NCBI GenBank assembly: GCA_964353405.1 | Contig: CAYGWJ010000030.1 | Coordinates: forward strand, 1 to 9,226 | Length of the DNA: 9,226 nt | From: JBGLNJ01 sp964353405 | GTDB lineage: Bacteria > Chloroflexota > Anaerolineae > Fen-1058 | Direction: 5' to 3' | In this document: in pieces, positions 1-4,911 of the stretch | Layout of the letters: each line of letters starts with the position of its first letter | How positions within the stretch are numbered: position 1 is the first letter of the stretch | The notes under the pieces: generated by a model | What the model saw: only the letters and a program-made list of their open reading frames with translations | The model's database searches: none | Told to the model about the DNA's origin: nothing | Program-made: the position numbers and the translations under genes

Positions 1-107
1 CCGGATTGTTCATAATCAACCGTTTTGAATTTGCGGGCCATAAGCGTTGTTCCTTGTCAAAGACATCAGATTTGTTCAGTTGGCCGCAATTTTACCGCAA
101 ATCGAGT

Positions 108-130
108 TCGGAGATAAGCTGTCTCTCCGA
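108..130. repeat. Hairpin just downstream of the RAYT stop codon
   Basis: Arms TCGGAGA (108-114) and TCTCCGA (124-130) are perfect complements around a 9-nt loop. The hairpin begins 8 nt past the stop codon of the minus-strand transposase gene. It could be a weak transcription terminator or a right-end secondary structure of the kind Y1 transposases recognise. There is no clear T-run after it on the minus strand, so a standard Rho-independent terminator is doubtful. A further small hairpin with a TTCA loop (GATTG/TAATC around 4-17) lies at the extreme left edge and resembles a decayed copy of the hairpins at 707-724 and 1017-1038. Confidence 0.35.
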
Positions 131-137
131 CAAGCTG

Positions 138-647
138 CTAGAACGGCGATTCTCCCTCCACGCCATACGTCGCCTGTGGTTCGCGCGCGATGGCGGGGAC
201 GGGGGTCAAAGGAATGCCGGTGTCGGGCGGCCCTTCGTCCAGGTCATTGTCGCGTTCGAGCCAGGCGATGGGCGTCTGCTGGCTGTGATGTGCCTTTTGG
301 TCGTTCACGTAGGCTTCCGCCTGTGGCCGCTGACGTTCGCCCAGGCTCAAGGCCCCATAGCCGCGCTGCCACGCAAATTCATAATCGAGCCCACCGGCAT
401 GATTGAGATCATGCGAGCTGGCTCCCTTGAGATGCTTGACCACGTCGGCGACGGCGTGTTTGGGCGGGATGGCGATGATGAGATGAATATGGTCATGCCA
501 GCCGCTGAGGGCGAACACGTAGCATTCCAGTTCAGCCGCCTTGTGCACGAGGTAAGCATAGAGCCTCTTTTCGATCTCGGGCTTGATCAGAGGTTCGCGG
601 TTCTTGGTCGCCCACACCAGATGATAATAGAGTCGCCAGAAGGCCAT
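138..647 (-). CDS. REP-associated tyrosine transposase (RAYT; Y1/IS200-IS605-like TnpA)
   Basis: This 169-aa protein is a single-strand DNA nickase/ligase of the HUH Y1 family (COG1943). Such enzymes act on hairpins through a 5'-phosphotyrosine intermediate. The HUH motif is visible as H53-I54-H55 in GWHDHIHL, and the catalytic tyrosine is Y97 in WQRGYGALS. The trailing VNDQKAHHSQQT block (about 114-125) matches the helix that usually follows the Tyr in RAYT/TnpA proteins. The N-terminal YYHLVWATKNR strand is also typical. The last 40 or so residues are a low-similarity tail. The ATG at 647 is preceded by AAGGGGG with a 5-nt gap (653-659), which supports the start. The gene stands alone, with no tnpB, as expected of RAYTs, and its upstream side carries a dense palindrome array (677-1038) that is its likely substrate. 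Family assignment is secure. The RAYT rather than IS200 label is inferred from the absence of TnpB and the adjacent repeats. Confidence 0.9.
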   Translation of the reverse strand: MAFWRLYYHLVWATKNREPLIKPEIEKRLYAYLVHKAAELECYVFALSGWHDHIHLIIAIPPKHAVADVVKHLKGASSHDLNHAGGLDYEFAWQRGYGALSLGERQRPQAEAYVNDQKAHHSQQTPIAWLERDNDLDEGPPDTGIPLTPVPAIAREPQATYGVEGESPF

Positions 648-676
648 GGTATCCCCCTTGAAGCCAATCAGACCCT

Positions 677-724
677 AACGCGCTTGAGCGCGTTTTGTGT
701 TTTAGACCGATGATTCATCATCGG
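677..724. repeat. Two-hairpin REP-like unit, copy 1
   Basis: The first hairpin is AACGCGCTTGAGCGCGTT (677-694), with 8-bp arms around TG. After a 12-nt spacer comes CCGATGA-TTCA-TCATCGG (707-724), a 7-bp stem with a TTCA loop, followed by GCC. The unit begins 30 nt upstream of the RAYT start codon, the usual place for a left-end recognition hairpin. The same pair recurs at 869-918 and 989-1038. Confidence 0.8.
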
Positions 725-729
725 GCCAA

Positions 730-826
730 CGGATGAACGTCAACGAATGAACGCCAACGGGTGAACGCCATCGAATAGCCATCGAATAGACCCCATCGGA
801 TGAACCCCATCGAATGAATTCGATGG
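730..826. repeat. Degenerate 14-bp tandem repeats ending in a palindrome
   Basis: Seven consecutive units start with CGAAT, CGGAT, CGGGT or CGAATAG, at 730, 744, 758, 772 (11 bp, shortened), 783, 797 and 811. The consensus is about CGAATGAACCCCAT. The last unit diverges in its second half so that, with flanking bases, it forms the near-perfect palindrome CCATCGAATGAATTCGATGG (807-826; 9-bp arms around GA). There are no unique spacers and no open frame is conserved, so this is neither a CRISPR array nor a coding repeat. Confidence 0.75.
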
Positions 827-837
827 CTGACACATGA

Positions 838-855
838 AACCTGCTAAAGCAGGTT
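838..855. repeat. Palindrome AACCTGCT-AA-AGCAGGTT
   Basis: Perfect 8-bp arms surround a 2-nt centre. It has the same architecture as the AACGCGCT-TG-AGCGCGTT hairpins (18 bp, AA at the 5' foot, TT at the 3' foot) but different stem bases, so it looks like a member of the same structural class with a changed stem. It lies between the 14-bp repeat run and the second two-hairpin unit. Confidence 0.7.
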
Positions 856-868
856 AGCCCCGTGACCC

Positions 869-918
869 AACGCGCTTGAGCGCGTTTTGTGTGTCAGCCT
901 GATGATTCATCATCGGGC
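869..918. repeat. Two-hairpin REP-like unit, copy 2
   Basis: AACGCGCTTGAGCGCGTT (869-886) is followed after 10 nt by a hairpin with TTCA loop (897-918). In that hairpin one stem pair is T-G (900/915), where copy 1 has C-G. The order and orientation are the same as in copies 1 and 3. The first hairpin is preceded by GACCC, as in copy 1. Confidence 0.8.
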
Positions 919-935
919 CGGTGGGCGCAAGCCGT

Positions 936-979
936 CGAATGAACCCCGTCGGATGAACCCCATCGAATGAATTCGATGG
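936..979. repeat. 14-bp tandem repeats ending in the same palindrome, second run
   Basis: Three 14-bp units (936-949, 950-963, 964-977) follow the consensus of the first run. The last again turns into CCATCGAATGAATTCGATGG (960-979). The run sits between two-hairpin units 2 and 3, as the first run sits between units 1 and 2, so the array alternates hairpin pair, tandem run, hairpin pair, tandem run, hairpin pair. Confidence 0.75.
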
Positions 980-988
980 CTATTCCCC

Positions 989-1038
989 AACGCGCTTGAG
1001 CGCGTTTCAGGTCTCAGCCCGATAATTCATTATCGGGC
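989..1038. repeat. Two-hairpin REP-like unit, copy 3
   Basis: AACGCGCTTGAGCGCGTT (989-1006) is followed after 10 nt by GCCCGATAA-TTCA-TTATCGGGC (1017-1038), a perfect 9-bp stem. The stem has TAA/TTA where copies 1 and 2 have TGA/TCA, a compensatory double change that preserves pairing. A half copy (CATCATCGGGCC, 1041-1052) follows and runs into the nuclease tail fragment. Confidence 0.8.
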
Positions 1039-1160
1039 CACATCATCGGGCCTCGCTCGCCGCGCAGCATTGCGCGAATCGTATTCTTGGCATCCCACGG
1101 ATCGGTGATCTCGACAAAGGTCCATCGCCCATAGCCGCCGTGATTGTTGATGGCTGGCGC
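1014..1160 (-). pseudogene. C-terminal tail fragment of a type III-like restriction endonuclease, copy 1
   Basis: On the minus strand from about 1160 the frame reads PAINNHGGYGRW, then TFVEITDPWDAKNTIRAMLRGE. I recognise this as the extreme C-terminus of helicase-type restriction endonucleases (type III Res-like, BPTD_3080-like). The same 34 residues with two changes occur in the larger remnant at 2992-3093. Only about 34 family residues remain. The fragment has no start codon or body and begins about 11 nt after the stop of the DUF4276 gene. Its reading frame then runs through the REP hairpin at 1017-1038 and stops at TGA (1014-1016), so its present end comes from repeat DNA. It is almost certainly non-functional. 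Confidence 0.75.
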
Positions 1161-1171
1161 GCAAGGCGTGA

Positions 1172-1786
1172 CTAGAAAAGTGTGGGCGAGTAACGCTGCA
1201 ACGCGCGAACAGCGCGATCCAGGCTAGGCGAGACTGAGCGAGCACGATCTACACTCCACTCCTGTAATACAAATTGAGTCAATCGTCCTACATAGTTCTT
1301 GCCGACTCGACTGGTGCTTCCCGGTGCAGGGACAATGTCTGCGAGAATAGAACGGAAGCGAGAGTGCCGCGCCAGATTGACGAGCACAGTCTTGGGATCC
1401 GCTTCTTGATCGGGTTGACGAGGAAAACCCACAAGAGCCGGAGAGACACCCAAGAAACCTGCTAGAGCCTGGGGGTCTGCCAAGAGCCAGCTTTCAACCA
1501 TCCTGACGGCAATCCGCAGTACCAGATTGGGATGCGTACCCTCTGGCAGCCATTGCTGGATCAAGATTGGCGGACACTCGTCTCTTTCCAAATCTGCCAG
1601 GACAATAAAAGGCTGAAAGCGGGCAGCCTGGTTGAAGCGCGGGATGTTACGCTCCACGAAATCTCGTCCGCTTTTGCCATAACAGACACTCGGTTCAAAA
1701 CGCCGCGCGGTCTGGGCGATTAATTGTCGAAGGACTTGCTCATCCAGCAGCCCCTCGGCCACCAGGCTCACGGGAATGGTGTTCAT
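1172..1786 (-). CDS. TOPRIM-like DUF4276 family protein, partner of the upstream ATPase
   Basis: This 204-aa protein is of the DUF4276 type, a TOPRIM-like fold expected to bind Mg2+ and possibly cut or nick nucleic acid. Visible hallmarks are VAEGLLDEQVL (residues 9-19, E11 as the predicted metal-binding Glu), FIVLADLERDEC (60-71, the acidic strand end with D65 and E67), and RIAVRMVESWLLADP (91-105). The last is the most diagnostic DUF4276 segment, and EADPKTVL follows at 128-135. The ATG (1784-1786) overlaps the TGA of the ATPase gene by ATGA, so the two are translationally coupled. TOPRIM proteins paired with ABC/AAA ATPases are known in phage defence (OLD/Gabija, PARIS AriA-AriB, AbiL). 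DUF4276 itself is a different family from the AriB DUF4435, so equating this pair with PARIS would be wrong. A defence role is inferred from pairing and context. No truncation is apparent. Confidence 0.8.
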   Translation of the reverse strand: MNTIPVSLVAEGLLDEQVLRQLIAQTARRFEPSVCYGKSGRDFVERNIPRFNQAARFQPFIVLADLERDECPPILIQQWLPEGTHPNLVLRIAVRMVESWLLADPQALAGFLGVSPALVGFPRQPDQEADPKTVLVNLARHSRFRSILADIVPAPGSTSRVGKNYVGRLTQFVLQEWSVDRARSVSPSLDRAVRALQRYSPTLF

Positions 1787-2928
1787 AACGAGAACAACTC
1801 CAGTTGCTCGACTTTCTCTGGTTCCGTATGCGGGATGACGGCTTCGGCAGCGCTCATCCCAGCTTCCATCAAAGCCTGGATTTCCGGCACGCTGGCGGCC
1901 GGCTTGACGTGAGTGCCTTCGACGCTGGGTGTCAGCATGAGAATCTCTCTGGCGTCAATCCCGTGATCGGATAGCATCTCAGTACTGTGCGTGCTGATAA
2001 GCACTTGCCGCTTACGAGCACGTTGCAGACGATAAATCAAGCTGGGCAAGCGACGCACGACGCCTGTGTGCAACGAGAGTTCCGGCTCTTCGAGCAAGAG
2101 CGGTCCTTCTCCTTCTTGCAAAGCCCACAGCACTCCCAGCAAACGCAAGGTGCCATCCGAGAATTGTTCCTCCGTTTGCTTTGCCGCGCGTGGTCGCCAG
2201 TGCTCGTACGCGCCGATCAAATGCGGCACGCCCCGTTCGTCGCGCTCCAGGCTCAGGTCATGCAACTGCGGCACGGCAATCACCAGGGCGTCTCGAATGC
2301 GCCTCAATCGAGCGCCCCGCGTTTTTTCATTCGTTTTCGCCAGGCGTTCCAGGAAATTGCGGCCATAGGCGTTTGCCAGGCCATTGCTCCCGCCCCACTC
2401 GCCGCCGCTGCGGATGATTTGCGGCACGAGGTGCAGATAAAAAACCTTTTCGAGAAACTGGGCGACATCGCGAAAGGCAATATTGAGATTGATTTGTTCC
2501 AGCGCCGTCTGAGTCAAGCGTGGTGGGTCTTTACGATCATCTTCGTTGGGCCGTTCTAGCAAGAGGGCGCCATCTTTGTACACGGCTTCGCGCGTCAGTG
2601 TGGGCAGCCGATTGCCGCGTGTCTGCTGGTTGAATTTGACCTCATACCGCCACAGAGTCTTGTCCGTTTCGGTTAGCTCGATCGTGAGGCCGACTTCAGG
2701 GTCCTGGCGCGCGGCCAGGCAGCGTATCTTGGAGACGCCGCCCCGCTCCGCACAGGCGCGTTGCAGCCCGCCCCCTGGCACGGCCAAGTCGCGCAGAAAC
2801 CGCAAGGCATCCAAAAAGTTGGACTTGCCTGAAGCGTTCGGCCCAACCAGAAACACGCGGTCAGACAAATCTACGCTGACCTTGCGAAAATTCTTCCAAC
2901 TGTAAAGCTCGATATGACTGATACGCAT
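1783..2928 (-). CDS. ABC/AAA_21-type (OLD/RecF-like) ATPase
   Basis: This 381-aa protein is a stand-alone soluble ABC-type ATPase. Residues 1-28 form the usual first strands (ISHIELYSWKNF). Walker A is GPNASGKS (29-36). The ABC signature is FSDGTLRLL (256-264), Walker B with catalytic Glu is LLLEEPELSLH (277-287), and the H-loop is STHS (312-315). The 220-residue insert between Walker A and the signature is far too short for an SMC coiled coil, as expected of AAA_15/AAA_21 proteins. A strong AAGGAG (2935-2940) lies 6 nt before the ATG, fixing the start. Its stop overlaps the start of the DUF4276 gene. In such pairs the ATPase is thought to sense the trigger and hold or activate the TOPRIM effector; that role is inference here. 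The gene begins 29 nt after the stop of the broken restriction gene and may share its former promoter. Confidence 0.88.
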   Translation of the reverse strand: MRISHIELYSWKNFRKVSVDLSDRVFLVGPNASGKSNFLDALRFLRDLAVPGGGLQRACAERGGVSKIRCLAARQDPEVGLTIELTETDKTLWRYEVKFNQQTRGNRLPTLTREAVYKDGALLLERPNEDDRKDPPRLTQTALEQINLNIAFRDVAQFLEKVFYLHLVPQIIRSGGEWGGSNGLANAYGRNFLERLAKTNEKTRGARLRRIRDALVIAVPQLHDLSLERDERGVPHLIGAYEHWRPRAAKQTEEQFSDGTLRLLGVLWALQEGEGPLLLEEPELSLHTGVVRRLPSLIYRLQRARKRQVLISTHSTEMLSDHGIDAREILMLTPSVEGTHVKPAASVPEIQALMEAGMSAAEAVIPHTEPEKVEQLELFSL

Positions 2929-2957
2929 CTTGCACTCCTTGCTGTTCGTGGCAACGG

Positions 2958-3470
2958 CTACTTGAACAATGGCCCACCGCCATCTACGGCTTCACCGCGC
3001 AACATGGCGCGGATCGTGTTTTTGGCATCCCACGGGTCGGTGATCTCGACAAACGCCCATCGCCCATAGCCGCCGTGGTTGTTGAGCGCCGGCACCCAAG
3101 TTGCGTGCCGTAGCGACTTTGGCGGCCTTGTCCTTGCGCGCCTCGCCGCTCACTTCAAGAATCAGGTTGAGCACATCGCCCCCACCCCCAACCCCTCCCC
3201 CGTCTACGACGGGAGAGGGGAGTTTGACGCGAACAATATAGTCCGGCATGTAACCATGTTCTTCGCCGTTGAGCGTGTACGGGATGGTAAAGCCCAGCCC
3301 TTGATTTTTGGTGTAGCAGACCACCTCATCCATCTCTTCCAGCGTCTCAGCCAGCTTGGCTTCCCAGTTGCTATCCAGCACCACGTGCGAGATGTGGCAT
3401 CTGTCGGGCGCAGTGCTAAAGGTCTGCCGCGTCGTATCAAAATCCACGTAGTGGTATCGGCTGTGGCCCC
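2958..3470 (-). pseudogene. Truncated, frameshifted C-terminal part of a type III-like restriction endonuclease, copy 2
   Basis: From about 3470 down the frame reads RYHYVDFDTTRQTF, CHISHVVLDSNWEAKLAETLEE, YMPDYIVRV, LNLILEVSGEARKDKAAKVATARNL. I recognise this as the C-terminal nuclease region of helicase-type (type III Res-like, BPTD_3080-like) restriction enzymes. PDYIV and ILEVSG fit the two acidic strands of a PD-(D/E)XK-like core. At about 3095-3102 the frame breaks. The expected WVPALNNHGGYGRW continuation is present in another frame, consistent with loss of 2 nt (TTGTGG to TTGG). The restored frame runs to TAG at 2958-2960 with ending GPLFK. The whole N-terminal helicase is absent. Upstream of about 3470 the sequence is unrelated and leads to the palindrome at 3521-3547. 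A hairpin repeat is inserted in frame at 3192-3220. Two lesions plus truncation make it a pseudogene. Confidence 0.8.
3192..3220. repeat. Palindromic repeat inserted inside the nuclease remnant
   Basis: A 13-position stem (3192-3204 with 3208-3220, one C-A mismatch) surrounds the loop TAC; the core is CCCGTC-TAC-GACGGG. A further C-rich stretch (3180-3191) flanks it on the left. On the minus strand it encodes the low-complexity SPVVDGGGVGGGG between the two conserved nuclease strands without breaking the frame. Hairpins of this CTCTCCCGTC/GACGGGAGAG style are dispersed repeats I associate with Chloroflexota genomes (recollection, not a search). Confidence 0.65.
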
Positions 3471-3520
3471 TCCGTGTGCCCGAGTAAGATTGTAAGCCAC
3501 GCAGGGCGAAAAGGCAAAGA

Positions 3521-3547
3521 CCTGACAGGTCTGGATAACCTGTCAGG
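3521..3547 (-). terminator. Palindromic repeat overlapping the LarA-like stop codon, possible terminator
   Basis: CCTGACAGGT (3521-3530) and ACCTGTCAGG (3538-3547) form a perfect 10-bp stem around a 7-nt loop. On the minus strand the TGA stop of the LarA-like gene (3543-3545) lies inside the first arm. After the hairpin the minus strand reads TCTTTGCCTTTTC, a moderately T-rich tract, so intrinsic termination is plausible. It also resembles a common dispersed bacterial palindrome (CCTGACAGG family), so it may be a mobile repeat adopted as a terminator. Confidence 0.55.
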
Positions 3548-4820
3548 CCGAGCGCGCAAGATACGCAATAGTCTGCGGACCTTCGGGCATCACGCAGATG
3601 CGTGCATTAGCTCCATATTTCTTTTGCAGGCCGGCGACGGTTCCCTCGATGTCGCGGCAAGGCTGGAACAGCGCTCCTCGGATTTGTTCGTCGGTCAGAT
3701 GGTCGCTGTAGACGTGCACCTCGGCGCGTAATTGCAGTATGGCCTGAATCTGCACCTGCCACTGGTCCTGCTCGCAAAAGCCGGGCCGCGCCAGCATATC
3801 GAGCACGCCCTGCGGCGAGCGGCCTTCTTTTAGCAGGGCTGCATACTTGCCGTGATCGGGCAAGCCGTCTTCGCACGCCGCCGCGATGATGATGGCCCCG
3901 CCCTGGCGCACGATCTGGCCGGCCGCGCTCATCCCCTTGACCGCCTGGTACAAATTCTGATCGAGCGGGTAACCGCTGTTGGTCGTGACGACGATGTCAA
4001 ACAGCGTGTCCACCGGCGCCATCGCGTTCTGCTTGACGAACACGCAGCCGGCGGCGGGAGCGGCCAGCAGGTCGCCGGCGAACACGCCCGTGATCTGACG
4101 GTGCGTGTTGAGCGTGACGTTGAGCAGAAACGTCGGATGGGCTCGCAGCGCCATCTCGCGCATTTCCTCCCAGATGGGATTGCCCTCGACGACGCCCCAC
4201 GTCGCTTGGGGATGCGCGATCATCTGGCGCCCGTGATTGGTGAGCACACTTTCCGCCCCGGCCAGCGCGGGCAGGACACCCTTCGGCCCGCCGCTATAGC
4301 CGGCAAAAAAGTGCGGCTCGATAAAGCCGGTGAGGATGCGCGCGTCGGCCTCGACGAAATGCCGATTGAGCCGCACCGGATGTCCCAGCGAGGTGCGGCC
4401 CAGCGACACCAGCTCGGCATCGTCGTAGGCGTCGTGCTGGATACAGCGATAGCGGCTCACAATGTCCTCGCCGAGCATCGCGCCTAGCTCACTTTCGGTC
4501 TGGCGGCGATGCGTGCCCAGCGCGTTGAGCAGTGTGATGTCCTGCCGGGCTACCCCGGCTTCTTCCAGTTCGGCCAGCAGCACCGGTAAGATACGGTTGT
4601 TGGGCGTGGCGCGCGTGATGTCGCTGTGGGCGATCACCACCTTGTCGCCCGGCCTGACCTTGGCCGCCAGCGCGGGTGAGCCGATGGGCTGCCGCAGCGC
4701 GTCACGAATCGCGGCGGCTTCGTCGGGCAGGCCGGGCACAAAGCGGGAGGTGACCACTTCTACGGAATCGGGGAAATTCACCGTGAGGCCGTTGCGGCCA
4801 TATGCCAGCTTGACTTGCAT
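3543..4820 (-). CDS. LarA-family nickel-pincer-dependent 2-hydroxyacid racemase/epimerase homologue
   Basis: This 425-aa protein is full length for the LarA family (DUF2088). It carries all the residues that matter in lactate racemase, numbering from the ATG at 4820: HSDITR (D67, R70), ALGTH (H104), FIEPHFFAGYSGGPKG (H170 and K180, the lysine that tethers the nickel-pincer nucleotide), and TNHGR (H196). The enzyme would interconvert stereoisomers of an alpha-hydroxy acid in the cytoplasm. LarA homologues act on various hydroxy acids, so lactate is not assured. The track start GTG at 4826 lies within the Shine-Dalgarno sequence AAGGAGGT (4825-4832). The ATG at 4818-4820 has ideal spacing and is the better start. 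Cofactor synthesis genes (larB, larC, larE) are not in the window. It is divergent from a zinc dehydrogenase that may act on the same or a related metabolite. The stop codon lies in a palindromic repeat. Confidence 0.88.
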   Translation of the reverse strand: MQVKLAYGRNGLTVNFPDSVEVVTSRFVPGLPDEAAAIRDALRQPIGSPALAAKVRPGDKVVIAHSDITRATPNNRILPVLLAELEEAGVARQDITLLNALGTHRRQTESELGAMLGEDIVSRYRCIQHDAYDDAELVSLGRTSLGHPVRLNRHFVEADARILTGFIEPHFFAGYSGGPKGVLPALAGAESVLTNHGRQMIAHPQATWGVVEGNPIWEEMREMALRAHPTFLLNVTLNTHRQITGVFAGDLLAAPAAGCVFVKQNAMAPVDTLFDIVVTTNSGYPLDQNLYQAVKGMSAAGQIVRQGGAIIIAAACEDGLPDHGKYAALLKEGRSPQGVLDMLARPGFCEQDQWQVQIQAILQLRAEVHVYSDHLTDEQIRGALFQPCRDIEGTVAGLQKKYGANARICVMPEGPQTIAYLARSA

Positions 4821-4853
4821 GCGCACCTCCTTCAGACCCTACCTATACGATAG

Positions 4854-4882
4854 ATTATAGCATACTGCTCACTCTTGCGAAG
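4854..4882 (-). promoter_or_regulatory. Putative sigma-70-type promoter of the LarA-like gene
   Basis: On the minus strand a consensus TATAAT (4854-4859) is preceded by TGC, giving an extended -10 (TGnTATAAT). The position 17 nt further upstream (4877-4882) reads CTTCGC, a poor -35, which an extended -10 can tolerate. The predicted start near 4847 leaves a leader of about 27 nt containing the AAGGAGGT ribosome site. Confidence 0.55.
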
Positions 4883-4886
4883 GGTG

Positions 4887-4895
4887 TGTTATACT
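4887..4895 (+). promoter_or_regulatory. Weak candidate extended -10 for the dehydrogenase gene
   Basis: TGTTATACT (4887-4895) matches an extended -10. A start 6-7 nt downstream would fall at or inside the ribosome site (GGAGG, 4902-4906), leaving almost no leader, and no good -35 is visible. The true promoter may lie elsewhere in this 85-bp divergent region. ATACTGC occurs at 4862-4868 and again at 4891-4897, a direct repeat that could be an operator or chance. Confidence 0.25.
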
Positions 4896-4911
4896 GCCGG
4901 CGGAGGTGAAC

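Noticed and set aside
6..713. Plus-strand 235-aa open frame over the transposase locus
   Set aside because: It is antisense to the RAYT gene, which has HUH and tyrosine motifs, and it runs on into the hairpin repeats. It has no recognisable domain.
730..977. Possible iteron-type replication origin or CRISPR in the 14-bp repeats
   Set aside because: There are no spacers, no rep or dnaA gene and no DnaA-box-like sites. The alternation with hairpin pairs beside a RAYT fits a transposase-associated repeat array better.
1030..1245. Minus-strand 71-aa open frame spanning the TOPRIM gene end and the nuclease tail
   Set aside because: It is an out-of-frame reading of both; the family-like residues lie in another frame.
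1987..2559. Plus-strand 190-aa open frame
   Set aside because: It is antisense to the ATPase, which carries complete Walker A, signature and Walker B motifs.
1172..2928. Assignment of the ATPase/TOPRIM pair to PARIS (AriA/AriB)
   Set aside because: AriB is a DUF4435 protein, whereas this one has the DUF4276 hallmarks, so only a general analogy is justified.
3852..4487. Plus-strand 211-aa open frame
   Set aside because: It is antisense to the LarA-like gene; long antisense frames are expected at this GC content, and its Arg/His/Asp-rich composition is typical of shadows.
4821..4826. GTG start for the LarA-like gene at 4826
   Set aside because: The codon lies within the AAGGAGGT ribosome site; the ATG at 4820 has proper spacing.
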